Positions 17,190 to 26,399 of a stretch of 34,195 nt of DNA are shown here, piece after piece. This stretch comes from an uncultured Collinsella sp. (lineage in GTDB: Bacteria > Actinomycetota > Coriobacteriia > Coriobacteriales > Coriobacteriaceae), in the NCBI GenBank assembly GCA_900757595.1, contig CAAEOL010000028.1, forward strand, positions 1 through 34,195. The letters run 5' to 3'. Made by a program: the position numbers and the translations under genes. The notes beneath the pieces were generated by a model, which saw nothing but the letters and a program-made list of their open reading frames with translations, was not told the origin of the DNA and searched no databases. The number at the start of each line of letters is the position of its first letter. Position 1 is the first letter of the stretch.

Positions 17190-18233
17190 TTAAAAGCCGT
17201 AACGGCGCGCAAATTCCTGGGCAAGCTGCGATACATCTTCGCAGGCGTTGGCCCAGGGGGCAAAGTCGGGGGTGTCCGAGATGATGCCGTCGGCTTCCCA
17301 AACTGCCTGATGCGAAAGGTCCCAGGGGTCGTGCGGTTCGGGCCGGCAGGGAAGGTACGGTGTCTGATACATGGGGTTCAGCAAAAAGAACGCGCCGCCC
17401 TCGCAACGGTTAGCGAACTCACGCAGCGCGCGCGTCGCCGGGCGCATCTTGTTTGTTTTGAACAGCAGAATCGTGCGGGCGAGCAGGTACCAAGGAGAGT
17501 TTTCGAGTGCGTCTGCCCCCATCTGTTCCTCGAGCTGGTGGGCTAGGGCAAAAAAGCCGTCCTGGTCTTCCAGGCGAGCGAGAGCGAGCAACACGGTGCC
17601 GGCAGCTCGGGTGGGATAGCCTTCTGCCTTAAGGACGCGGCGGGCGTAGTTGGCAGCAGCGCGGTAGCGGGCGCTTGCCATGCACAGCTGCGAGATGGCC
17701 TCGAGTGTGTGGAGCCACCCGATAAGGGCCGGCTCGCTCACGGTAAGGTCCGCTGCGGTGACACCGTCGGCCAAAACATTATTGGCCCAGTAGTGTGGGG
17801 CCTCCATGTCGAACCCGGGCACGCTTTGCCGCAGGTAATCGGTCGTGGTCGCTTCGAGCTTCATCAGGTCGCCCAGGCAGGCGTCGACGGGTGTGTCCGC
17901 CAAAATGATGGCGAGCAGCTGGGCATCGACCGCCAGCGCATCGACGCGAACGATCTTGAGCAGCTCATCGCGCATATCGTCGAACAGGCGGTTGCGCGTC
18001 TGCTCAAACTCCTCGTCGCTGCCCATGTCCTCGATGCGATGGAGCTCGTCGAGCAAATGACGATGCACGCCGGCATAGGAAAGCAGCGCCTGCGCATGCT
18101 CGGTCTGCGCGTACTTTTGAGGGCTGACGCTCACGTCGTTATGGACAAGTTCGCGTGCTGCATCGGTGAGTTCGGGGTGCGACGCAACGTAGGCGCGCTC
18201 CAGGTAGGCGGGGATGTAGACGCTCGGATCCAT
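17190..18233 (-). CDS. Unknown helical-repeat protein, operon partner of murT-gatD
   Basis: I do not recognise this 347-residue protein. It is largely helical, has no signal peptide or membrane segment, and contains TPR-like helix pairs around residues 170-270 (LHTLEAISQLCMASARYRAA, RRVLKAEGYPTRAAGTVLLA, LARLEDQDGFFALAHQL). The C-terminus is rich in Trp and Pro (EPHDPWDLSHQAVW). The ATG at 18233 overlaps the TAA of the upstream gene by one base and has GGAGG upstream, so translation is coupled. Being placed between a similar gene and murT-gatD suggests a scaffold role, perhaps in the cell envelope, but this is inference. Confidence 0.65.
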   Translation of the reverse strand: MDPSVYIPAYLERAYVASHPELTDAARELVHNDVSVSPQKYAQTEHAQALLSYAGVHRHLLDELHRIEDMGSDEEFEQTRNRLFDDMRDELLKIVRVDALAVDAQLLAIILADTPVDACLGDLMKLEATTTDYLRQSVPGFDMEAPHYWANNVLADGVTAADLTVSEPALIGWLHTLEAISQLCMASARYRAAANYARRVLKAEGYPTRAAGTVLLALARLEDQDGFFALAHQLEEQMGADALENSPWYLLARTILLFKTNKMRPATRALREFANRCEGGAFFLLNPMYQTPYLPCRPEPHDPWDLSHQAVWEADGIISDTPDFAPWANACEDVSQLAQEFARRYGF

Positions 18234-19309
18234 TAGAGGTCTCCTCCCTTAAACGGCAGGCCCTGCTCGGCCGCCCGCAGGATGCGCTCGTCGATCTGGG
18301 AACGCACGATATCGTTGGTGGCGACCCAGGCGGCGAAGCCGGCGTTGTCGGGGGCGCCCAAGCCCTCCTGCAGTACCGGCGTCGCCTCGGACAGCGCAAG
18401 GACAAGCTCGTCGGTAGAGCCCACACCCACGTTGACGCGGGCATAGACGCCATCGGGAAACTCGGTTTGGAAGTAGAGTGCCTCGGCCGCGTGCGGGCAC
18501 GAGCGTGCAAGGATGCGCAAGTAGTGCTCGGCACCCTCGTAGTCCAGCTCGCGCCAGGCTGCGCTCATCAGTGCGATGAGCGTCCACGGGTCCAAGTCGC
18601 GCTCCGCGTCCTTGGGACGACGACGCAGCGGCGTGTTGGCGAGATAGGGGACGGAGTGGGCAGAGCGAAAGCGCTTGAGCTCCTCGGCAGGGTATTCGAG
18701 CTTCGCCATGGCGAGCATCGCGGTGTGGCGGACGCCGGCCGGATCGTTGGGGGCAAAGTCGAGGCTGCGGTTTGCAGCTTCGAGCGACATGCGATAGCGT
18801 CCGCTAATGAGGGCGCGCGATGCAAGGGCGGCAAGCCAGCGCAGGTAGGGGCGGCGCATAAGGTCGCCCGCGGCCTCGCGCTCATAGGGGTCCTGCGCCG
18901 AGGCGATCTTGAACGCCAGGTCATGCTCGACTTCATCGCGCTTGGATACCAGGTACTGTACGTATTCCTCGTTGGAGTCGGCGGTGAGGGCCGTCAGCAT
19001 GCGCTGGGCATCCCAGTTGGTCGGATCGAGCGCGGCGGCCTCGCGAAGCATGTTCTCGGCAGCGGCCTCTTCCTGCTCGGCTTGGGCATCGTCGGGGATA
19101 AAGGGAATGCGGTAGTCGACAGCCTCGACCACCTTGGCAATCAGATGTCCGGCGCGGTCGCGATCATGCACGATGAGCGGCGCGGGGTTGCGGGTGAATT
19201 GTTCCATCAGACGCTCTACGGCGGTGCCATCGGTGAGCGGGATATTGTCGCGGCGCAAGGCCTCAAGAACGAGGCGATGGCAATCCTCTTGAATGGGATC
19301 GAATGCCAT
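18233..19309 (-). CDS. Unknown TPR-like (ST7-like) protein, first gene of the murT-gatD operon
   Basis: This 358-residue cytosolic protein of unknown function has helical repeats that look TPR-like: AAENMLREAAALDPTNWDAQ, MSLEAANRSLDFAPNDPAG and EGAEHYLRILARSCPHAAEA, each with the spaced small and aromatic residues of TPR helices. The overall layout recalls ST7-like repeat proteins, but that match is weak. The ATG at 19309 is preceded by an excellent AAAGGAGG; the frame extends 10 codons further without a ribosome site. Together with the next gene it forms a pair of similar size and composition, possibly an ancient duplication. The promoter should lie within 19310-19809. Confidence 0.65.
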   Translation of the reverse strand: MAFDPIQEDCHRLVLEALRRDNIPLTDGTAVERLMEQFTRNPAPLIVHDRDRAGHLIAKVVEAVDYRIPFIPDDAQAEQEEAAAENMLREAAALDPTNWDAQRMLTALTADSNEEYVQYLVSKRDEVEHDLAFKIASAQDPYEREAAGDLMRRPYLRWLAALASRALISGRYRMSLEAANRSLDFAPNDPAGVRHTAMLAMAKLEYPAEELKRFRSAHSVPYLANTPLRRRPKDAERDLDPWTLIALMSAAWRELDYEGAEHYLRILARSCPHAAEALYFQTEFPDGVYARVNVGVGSTDELVLALSEATPVLQEGLGAPDNAGFAAWVATNDIVRSQIDERILRAAEQGLPFKGGDL

Positions 19310-19809
19310 GGGGCCTCCTTTGCTGCGGTTAGGGTTCAAATGTCTCTATATAAGGTTCTAGTTTACCCGCATGTGGCACACCGGGGGTGTCGCACTTGGA
19401 CTTGCACCTTTGCACCACGAAGACGGATGTCGCACAAATGTCGGCACCTTGGACGACCGAGTGGTATCACGGTGCCGCAAACGGTCGATTTTCGGCGGCG
19501 AACGGTGCATATTTTGGAGGGGCACCGTCCTGCCCGGGATATGTGGTCAACCTTGATAAAACGTTTGCCCAGCTTGGGGGTATGGATGCTGCACAAGGGT
19601 CTTCAGGGATAGAAAAAACGTTTCATCATTGGTAACTTTGGATGAATAACTGACCAACCAGAACGGTAAAATAATGTTTGTCTGAGCGTTGAGACGTTTA
19701 GACATCGCGCATTGTCATCGCCGGCAACGCGCAAAACGGTCCTAACGGAGCCAATTGGGTGCTCCGTTATATACACAAGTCTAAGAGGGGCTTGTTTAGG
19801 AGGCACAGT
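19310..19809. other. 500-bp divergent intergenic region rich in short repeats
   Basis: No ORF here looks real. TGTCGCAC occurs at 19388-19395 and 19428-19435, exactly 40 bp apart. TTGCACC occurs twice in tandem near 19402-19416. GGTGC-type half-sites in both orientations form inverted pairs CGGCACC/GGTGCCG (19442-19448, 19471-19477) and ACGGTGC/GCACCGT (19502-19508, 19522-19528). The right half has the AT-rich start of the plus-strand dehydrogenase promoter region, with a possible -10 box TAAAAT near 19667. No Rex consensus was found. Confidence 0.4.
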
Positions 19810-21033
19810 ATGGGACGTTTTACCAATCCTCGCGATCTGTACTTTGGTGAGGGCGCTCGCCACGAGGTGAAGAACCTCAAGGGCAAGAAGGCCATCATCG
19901 TTTCTGGCGGCAGCTCTATGCGCCGTGGCGGGTTCTTGCAGGACGTTGAGGCCGACCTTAAGGAAGGCGGTTTCGAGGTCAAGCTGTTCGAGGGCGTCGA
20001 GTCCGATCCGTCCATCGAGACGGTCATGAAGGGCGCCGAGGCCATGCGCGAGTTCGAGCCCGACTGGATTATCGCCATCGGCGGCGGCTCGCCCATCGAT
20101 GCCGCTAAGGCCATGTGGGTCTTCTACGAGTATCCCGAGGAGTCCTTCGATAACATCATCCAGCCGTTCAGCTTCCCTGAGCTGCGTCAGAAGGCTCACT
20201 TCTGCGCCATCTCCTCTACCTCCGGTACCGCTACCGAGGTTACCGCCTTCTCCGTCATCACCGACTACGCCAAGGGCATCAAGTACCCGCTGGCCGACTT
20301 CAACATCACCCCTGATGTCGCCATCGTCGACCCCGAGCTCACCTACACCATGCCCGCCAAGCTGTGCGCTCACACCGGCATGGACGCTCTGACCCACTGC
20401 ATGGAGGCCTACGTTTCCACCTGCGCCTCTATGTTCACCGATGCCAACGCCCTGCACGGCATCCGCGAGATTGTTGAGTGGCTGCCCAAGTCCTATGCTG
20501 GCGACCACGAGGCCCGTCAGCACATGCACGAGGCTCAGTGCATCGCCGGTATCGCCTTCTCCTCGGGTCTGCTCGGCATCGTTCACTCCATGGCTCACAA
20601 GACCGGTGCTGCCTTCGAGAACGGCCACATCATCCACGGTGCTGCTAACGCTATGTACCTGGGCAAGGTCATCCAGTGGAACTCCAAGGATCCCCGTGCT
20701 GCCGAGCGTTACGCTTACGTGGCCAAGGAGATTCTGCACCTTCCCGGCGAGACCAACGAGGAGCTCATCGCCGCGCTCGTCCAGAAGATTCGCGACCTCA
20801 ACGACCAGCTCAACATCCCGCAGTCCATCAAGGATTACGCGAATGGTGGCGTGAAGGTCGACGCCGAGAACCCGCAGATGGTTTCCGAGGAGGAGTTCCT
20901 CGCGAAGCTCCCCGAGATTGCCGCGAACGCCGAGCAGGACGCCTGCACGCCCGAGAACCCGCGTGAGACCAAGGCTGCCGACTTCGAGAAGATCCTCAAG
21001 GCCTGCTACTACGACACCGACATCGATTTCTAA
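19810..21033 (+). CDS. Iron-containing alcohol dehydrogenase (butanol-dehydrogenase type)
   Basis: This 407-residue cytosolic group III alcohol dehydrogenase probably reduces aldehydes to alcohols with NAD(P)H during fermentation. The nucleotide-binding motif is IIAIGGGSPIDAAKAMW (near residues 77-93). SSTSGTATEVTAFSVI follows, and the metal ligands lie in TGMDALTHCMEAYVS and GIVHSMAHKTGAAFENGHIIHG. The start at 19810 has AGGAGG 5 bp upstream; the frame extends 17 codons upstream without support. The codons are strongly biased (GAC, AAG, CTG), as in highly expressed genes. A strong terminator follows. The substrate cannot be told from sequence; a 1,3-propanediol or butanol role is possible. 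Confidence 0.88.
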   Translation: MGRFTNPRDLYFGEGARHEVKNLKGKKAIIVSGGSSMRRGGFLQDVEADLKEGGFEVKLFEGVESDPSIETVMKGAEAMREFEPDWIIAIGGGSPIDAAKAMWVFYEYPEESFDNIIQPFSFPELRQKAHFCAISSTSGTATEVTAFSVITDYAKGIKYPLADFNITPDVAIVDPELTYTMPAKLCAHTGMDALTHCMEAYVSTCASMFTDANALHGIREIVEWLPKSYAGDHEARQHMHEAQCIAGIAFSSGLLGIVHSMAHKTGAAFENGHIIHGAANAMYLGKVIQWNSKDPRAAERYAYVAKEILHLPGETNEELIAALVQKIRDLNDQLNIPQSIKDYANGGVKVDAENPQMVSEEEFLAKLPEIAANAEQDACTPENPRETKAADFEKILKACYYDTDIDF

Positions 21034-21054
21034 TCGACTCTTGTTATCGTAATG

Positions 21055-21095
21055 AGGGGCTCCGCACGTATCCGTACGGAGCCCCTTTCTTTTTA
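21055..21095 (+). terminator. Terminator after the iron-alcohol dehydrogenase
   Basis: AGGGGCTCCG (21055-21064) and CGGAGCCCCT (21077-21086) pair perfectly over 10 bp. TTTCTTTTT follows. It ends 23 bp before the next gene, so gldA depends on read-through or a promoter in that gap. Confidence 0.9.
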
Positions 21096-21117
21096 ATTAT
21101 TAGAGAATGGGATAAAA

Positions 21118-22218
21118 ATGGCTGCAATTTTCAATAGCCCCAGCAAGTACATCCAGGGTCCGGACGAGCTCGCCAAGCTCGGCTCCTATGTCGAGCCGCT
21201 CGGCGCCAAGGCTCTCGTTATCGTGACGCCTTCGGGCAAGAAGCGCGTCGGTGCCAAGATCGAAGGCGGCTTTGCCGAGGCTAAGGCCGAGCTGCTGTTT
21301 GAGGACTTTAACGGCGAGTGCTCCAAGGGCGAGGTTGATCGTCTGGTTGCGCTCGCTCGCGACAACGGTTGCGACATCATCGTCGGCGTCGGTGGCGGCA
21401 AGATCCTCGACACCGCGAAGGCCGTCGCCTATTACCTGGAGTCCCCGGTTATCATTTGTCCCACCATTGCTTCGACCGATGCCCCGTGCTCGGCACTTTC
21501 GGTGCTCTACACCGACGACGGCCAGTTCGACAAGTACCTCTTCCTTAAGGCAAATCCCAATATCGTCCTTATGGATACGACGGTTATCGCGGCGAGCCCG
21601 GTGCGCCTGACGGTTTCCGGCATGGGCGATGCGCTCGCAACCTATTTCGAGGCCCAGGCGACGCATGATGCCGACGGCGGCACCTGCGCCGGCGGCAAGG
21701 GCGGTATGGCTGGCCTGGCGCTCGCCAAGCTCTGCTATGAGACGCTCATGGCCGATGGCGTCAAGGCCAAGGTTGCGCTGGAGAAGGGTGCGCTCACGCC
21801 TGCCGTGGAGCATATCATCGAGGCCAATACGCTGCTTTCCGGCATTGGCTTTGAGAGCTCAGGCCTTGCTGCTGCTCATGCCATCCATAACGGTTTGACG
21901 ATGCTGCCCGAGTGCCATGGCATGTATCACGGCGAGAAGGTCGCCTTCGGCACCATCGTCCAGCTGGTACTCGAGGATGCTCCGACCGAGAAGCTCGAGG
22001 AAGTCTTGGGCTTCTGCATTGAGCTGGGCCTGCCGGTCACGATGAAGGAACTTGGCGTTGCCGAGCTTACGCGCGAGCAGGCCATGATTGTTGCCGAGGC
22101 CGCCTGCGCGCCCGATGACACTATGCGCAACATGCCGTTTGAGGTGACGCCCGAGATGGTCGCCAACGCCATCCTGGGTGCCGACGCACTGGGTCATTAT
22201 TACCTCATGGATGAGTAA
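21118..22218 (+). CDS. gldA: Glycerol dehydrogenase-like protein, copy 1
   Basis: This 366-residue protein of the GldA family oxidises glycerol to dihydroxyacetone with NAD+ (or the reverse) using a metal ion. Seen are FNSPSKYIQGPDEL at the N-terminus, IVGVGGGKILDTAKAVA (NAD loop), CPTIASTDAPCSALSVLY, and metal ligands in SGMGDALATYFEA (Asp), AAAHAIHNGL (His) and ECHGMYHGEKVAFG (His). Length matches the usual 365-370. The ribosome site is weak (GAGAATGGGAT). Codon bias is intermediate. No dihydroxyacetone kinase gene is nearby, so the partner step must be elsewhere. It has a terminator of its own. Confidence 0.9.
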   Translation: MAAIFNSPSKYIQGPDELAKLGSYVEPLGAKALVIVTPSGKKRVGAKIEGGFAEAKAELLFEDFNGECSKGEVDRLVALARDNGCDIIVGVGGGKILDTAKAVAYYLESPVIICPTIASTDAPCSALSVLYTDDGQFDKYLFLKANPNIVLMDTTVIAASPVRLTVSGMGDALATYFEAQATHDADGGTCAGGKGGMAGLALAKLCYETLMADGVKAKVALEKGALTPAVEHIIEANTLLSGIGFESSGLAAAHAIHNGLTMLPECHGMYHGEKVAFGTIVQLVLEDAPTEKLEEVLGFCIELGLPVTMKELGVAELTREQAMIVAEAACAPDDTMRNMPFEVTPEMVANAILGADALGHYYLMDE

Positions 22219-22230
22219 ATCAAGCTAAGG

Positions 22231-22266
22231 AAGGGGCAAAGCCGGCAGATGGCTTTGCCCCTTTTT
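22231..22266 (+). terminator. Terminator of gldA copy 1
   Basis: AAGGGGCAAAGCC (22231-22243) and GGCTTTGCCCCTT (22251-22263) form a perfect 13-bp stem with a 7-nt loop. The T-run extends to 22266. Confidence 0.92.
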
Positions 22267-22270
22267 GCTA

Positions 22271-22301
22271 TGGTGCAAAGGGGTCAGGTTACTTTGCACC
22301 A
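22271..22301. repeat. REP-like hairpin between the two gldA-type genes
   Basis: TGGTGCAAAG (22271-22280) pairs with CTTTGCACCA (22292-22301) perfectly around an 11-nt loop, GGGTCAGGTTA. The layout, an AAAG/CTTT stem closing an 11-nt loop with GG-CAGG, matches that at 14932-14968. Confidence 0.65.
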
Positions 22302-22331
22302 ATCGTTGTTTGATGAAGGGCGGATTCTCGT

Positions 22332-23399
22332 ATGGCGCTTCCCATGGTTTATGGCGGTCCCGGCCGGTATGTTCAGGGGCCGGGCGAACTTTCGCGTCAG
22401 GGCAGGTATTTGTCATGGTTGGGCTGCGCTGCCTATGTCTTGTTTGACCAGGGCACCGAGGATCGGCTGTGCAGGCAGATCGTCGATGGATTTCTGGACG
22501 AAGATCTAAGCGAGCCGTTCTTTAAGATTTACAACGGTCCGTGTACGGAAGATGCCGTTGTCGAAATGGCCAAGGAAGCCCGGGCCGAGTATTGTGACAT
22601 GGTGGTGGGTATTGGCGGCGGCAAAATGCTCGATATCGCCAAGGCAGTAGCGTTTTATGCCGAGCTGCCGTTGTGCGTATGCCCCACGGCGGCTTCGATG
22701 GACGGTCCGTGCAGTGCGATTTCGGTGCTGTATCACGAGGATGGGTCGTTCGACCGTTATCTGATGCTCGAGAAGAATCCAGACCTAGTCGTGGTCGATA
22801 CCAACGTGGTCGCGGCGGCCCCGCTGCGTATGACGGTTGCTGGTATGGGTGACGCGCTGGCAACGTATTTCGAGGCGCGTTCGTGCGCCGCGGCGCGGGG
22901 CGCCAACGAGCACGGTGGCGCGCCGGGACACTTGGCTCTGGTTGCGGCCCGCGCCTGCTATGACACACTCATGGAGTGCGGCGTCGCTGCCAAGCGCGAT
23001 CTCAAAAAGGGGCGTACATCGCCGGCGGTTGAGCGCCTGATCGAGTGCAATATTCTGCTCTCGGGCGTCGGTTTTGAGAGCGGTGGCTTGGCGTTGGCGC
23101 ATGCCATCGCCAACGGTCTGACGATTCTGCCCGAGTGCAAGGCCATGCATGGCGAGACCGTGGCATTTGGTCTGGTGGTGCAGCTGCGCCTGGAGCGTGC
23201 GCCCGAGCTTGACCGGGTGCTCGAGTTTTGCCAGCGCGTTGGTCTGCCGACGACGCTCGAGGAGCTGGGCCTTGGCGAGATTTCCGATGCCGACCTGCAG
23301 GGTGTTGCAAATGCGGTCTTTAGAAACGAGCGTAACATGGCCAACGAGCAGGTCAAGGTGACCGAACAGAAGCTCGTGCAGCTCATGTGCGAGGTATAG
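22332..23399 (+). CDS. Glycerol dehydrogenase-like protein, copy 2 (diverged paralogue)
   Basis: The 355-residue product aligns over its whole length with the preceding gene. It keeps VVGIGGGKMLDIAKAVAFY, CPTAASMDGPCSAISVLY, AGMGDALATYFEARS (Asp ligand), LALAHAIANGL (His) and ECKAMHGETVAFG (His), so it should be active. It differs at the N-terminus (YGGPGRYVQGPGEL) and the C-terminus, and uses rarer codons than copy 1, which suggests lower expression or different descent. The ATG at 22332 has AAGGGCGG upstream. Substrate may be glycerol or another polyol or hydroxy compound. It is separated from copy 1 by a terminator and a REP-like hairpin. Confidence 0.85.
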   Translation: MALPMVYGGPGRYVQGPGELSRQGRYLSWLGCAAYVLFDQGTEDRLCRQIVDGFLDEDLSEPFFKIYNGPCTEDAVVEMAKEARAEYCDMVVGIGGGKMLDIAKAVAFYAELPLCVCPTAASMDGPCSAISVLYHEDGSFDRYLMLEKNPDLVVVDTNVVAAAPLRMTVAGMGDALATYFEARSCAAARGANEHGGAPGHLALVAARACYDTLMECGVAAKRDLKKGRTSPAVERLIECNILLSGVGFESGGLALAHAIANGLTILPECKAMHGETVAFGLVVQLRLERAPELDRVLEFCQRVGLPTTLEELGLGEISDADLQGVANAVFRNERNMANEQVKVTEQKLVQLMCEV

Positions 23400-23550
23400 C
23401 TTGGCGCTTGATCGACCTTGTGCAATCGAGGCGGCGATAGGCCATAGGCTATTTGCCGCAAAGATGCTCCGCGTGTAATTTACCCGAGGCGTGGGCCGAT
23501 AGCGTATCATTATCTCTTGCTTGTTTGCACTGCTCAGGGAGGGGCCGCGC

Positions 23551-24804
23551 ATGGCGCAGGAACACGATCTGTTTGATGACATTATCGAGATCAGCAAGGG
23601 TTTCGACTTTCTTAAAAACCCGCTTGGCGGTGTGACCGATGCACTCGATCCGTCGGCGCCGCAGTGGAATCCTGCCGACTACAAGGAGCGTCCGCGCGGC
23701 AACACCATTCCGTGCCTGACCTGTAAAAACGAGAAGAGCGGCTGCACCGCGTGCATGGACGTGTGCCCGGTCAACGCTATCGAGGTCGAGGAAGACGCCA
23801 TCGAGATCCTCGACTCCTGTCGCAAGTGCGGCCTGTGCGCCGCTGCCTGTCCGACCGAGGCAATCATCTCGCCGCGCCTGGCGCCCAAAAACCTGTATGA
23901 CGACATTGTCTCGGCGGCTACGAGCCACGAGACCGCTTACGTCACCTGCACGCGCGCCCTCAAGCGCATGCCGCGCGAAAACGAAGTTGTCGTTGCCTGC
24001 GTGGGCGATATTACGGCCGAGACTTGGTTCTCGGTACTGGCCGACTATCCCAACGTGAGTGTGTACCTGCCGTTGGGCGTGTGCGATAAATGCCGCAACA
24101 CCGGCGGTGAGGACATTCTGGGCGAGGCGATTGCGAAGGCCGAAGAGTGGTCTGGCACGGGTATGGGTCTGGAGGTCGACCCCAAGAGCCTCAAGTGCCA
24201 TAAGCTTCGCGAGTACGAGCGCAAGGAGTACATGGAAAAGATCGCCCGCACCACGGGCCTGACAGTGACCAAGCTCAACCCGGCGACGGCGGCGCTGGCT
24301 TCGGTGACGCAAAAGCTCAAGGCCCATCGCCATCAGATTACCCAGCTGGAGCGCACGCTCAACACCATGTGCGGCACCACGACGACCAAGCGTCGCCGTT
24401 CGCTCACGCACGGGCGGCAGCTGGTGCTCTCGACGCTGCAGAACCATCCCGAGCTTGCCCAGAACATGCAGGTGAGCACGCCGGAGTGCGATTTTGACAA
24501 GTGCACGTCGTGCGGCGAGTGCGTCAACGTGTGCCCCACGTTTGCCTGCGATTTGGTGGGAAGCGGTCGCTTTGCGTTGGAGTCCACGTATTGTTTAGGC
24601 TGCGGGGCCTGTGCCAAGGTTTGTCCCGAACATGCGCTCAAGCTGGTCGAACACGATGCGTCCAATCTGGTCGTCGTCGATCCCGAGGCCGAGGAAAAGG
24701 CCGCCCAGAAGGCGAAGGCTCACGAGGAGGCCGAGAAGGTCAAGGCCGAGGCAAAGGCCAAGCTCGATAAGATGCTCGATCAGGTGGAAAAGCTCGCAGA
24801 CTAG
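23551..24804 (+). CDS. Multi-cluster 4Fe-4S ferredoxin-type protein
   Basis: This 417-residue cytosolic protein has four cysteine motifs of [4Fe-4S] type: CLTCKNEKSGCTACMDVCP (from about residue 55), CRKCGLCAAACP (about 90), CTSCGECVNVCP (about 318) and CLGCGACAKVCP (about 347). A CDKCRN pair near 177 may bind another metal. Between the two ferredoxin halves lies a region with VTCTRALKRMP and VVACVGDITAE that resembles a small-subunit or HdrA/MvhD-like electron-transfer module, but I cannot name it. The C-terminus is a charged Ala/Lys/Glu helix of some 50 residues, likely a coiled coil. The ATG at 23551 follows GGGAGGGG; an in-frame TTG 30 bp up has no ribosome site. It probably shuttles electrons for an unidentified oxidoreductase. 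Confidence 0.8.
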   Translation: MAQEHDLFDDIIEISKGFDFLKNPLGGVTDALDPSAPQWNPADYKERPRGNTIPCLTCKNEKSGCTACMDVCPVNAIEVEEDAIEILDSCRKCGLCAAACPTEAIISPRLAPKNLYDDIVSAATSHETAYVTCTRALKRMPRENEVVVACVGDITAETWFSVLADYPNVSVYLPLGVCDKCRNTGGEDILGEAIAKAEEWSGTGMGLEVDPKSLKCHKLREYERKEYMEKIARTTGLTVTKLNPATAALASVTQKLKAHRHQITQLERTLNTMCGTTTTKRRRSLTHGRQLVLSTLQNHPELAQNMQVSTPECDFDKCTSCGECVNVCPTFACDLVGSGRFALESTYCLGCGACAKVCPEHALKLVEHDASNLVVVDPEAEEKAAQKAKAHEEAEKVKAEAKAKLDKMLDQVEKLAD

Positions 24805-24918
24805 TCAGCGACCCCTATCTCTGCTTCATTTGCGCCGCCGTGGCGTCCGGGTTCGCCTGGATGCTGCGGCGGCGCTATACTTATGCAGTTTGAAGTACCT
24901 GTATCAAAAGGAGCTGTC

Positions 24919-25995
<1,077 letters not shown>

Positions 25996-26006
25996 GGACG
26001 ACGCAT

Positions 26007-26390
26007 ATGTTTAAATATGGCAAAAAAGCTGGCTACATGGGTATTGCGTTGCTCGTACTTGCGGTGATTCCGCTGGTGGTTGCAGCGTGTGTTATCCCCA
26101 ACATTGGTCCCGAGGTGGCAACGAAGTTTAACGCGGCCGGTGAGGTGACGCGCTGGGGCAAGAGCTACGAGCTGCTGGCGCTGCCGGTGCTCAACCTGCT
26201 GCTGAGCGTGGCGACGTACTTTACGGCAGGACGTCAGGCTAAAAACAATGATGACTCTGCCGCCATGGCGCGCATCGTGTGCGAGCGCTACCTGCGAAAC
26301 GGCTGCATCACGGGTGTGTTCCTCAACGTGATTAACGTTTACTTTATGTACTCGGCTATTACCGGAACAGGCTTTGGCTTTGGTTTCTAG
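26007..26390 (+). CDS. Small DUF1648 (SdpI-like) membrane protein
   Basis: This 127-residue integral membrane protein has predicted membrane spans near residues 10-32, 53-73 and 96-116. Between spans 1 and 2 it has the DUF1648 signature, IPNIGPEVATKFNAAGEVTRWG, the module found at the N-terminus of SdpI immunity proteins. It lacks the rest of SdpI. The C-terminus ends in a glycine/phenylalanine tail, TGFGFGF. AAGGACG is the ribosome site, 11 bp after ychF, so it shares the ychF transcript. Function is unknown. Its gene converges with the next one, 9 bp apart. Confidence 0.7.
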   Translation: MFKYGKKAGYMGIALLVLAVIPLVVAACVIPNIGPEVATKFNAAGEVTRWGKSYELLALPVLNLLLSVATYFTAGRQAKNNDDSAAMARIVCERYLRNGCITGVFLNVINVYFMYSAITGTGFGFGF

Positions 26391-26399
26391 CTTGTCCTT

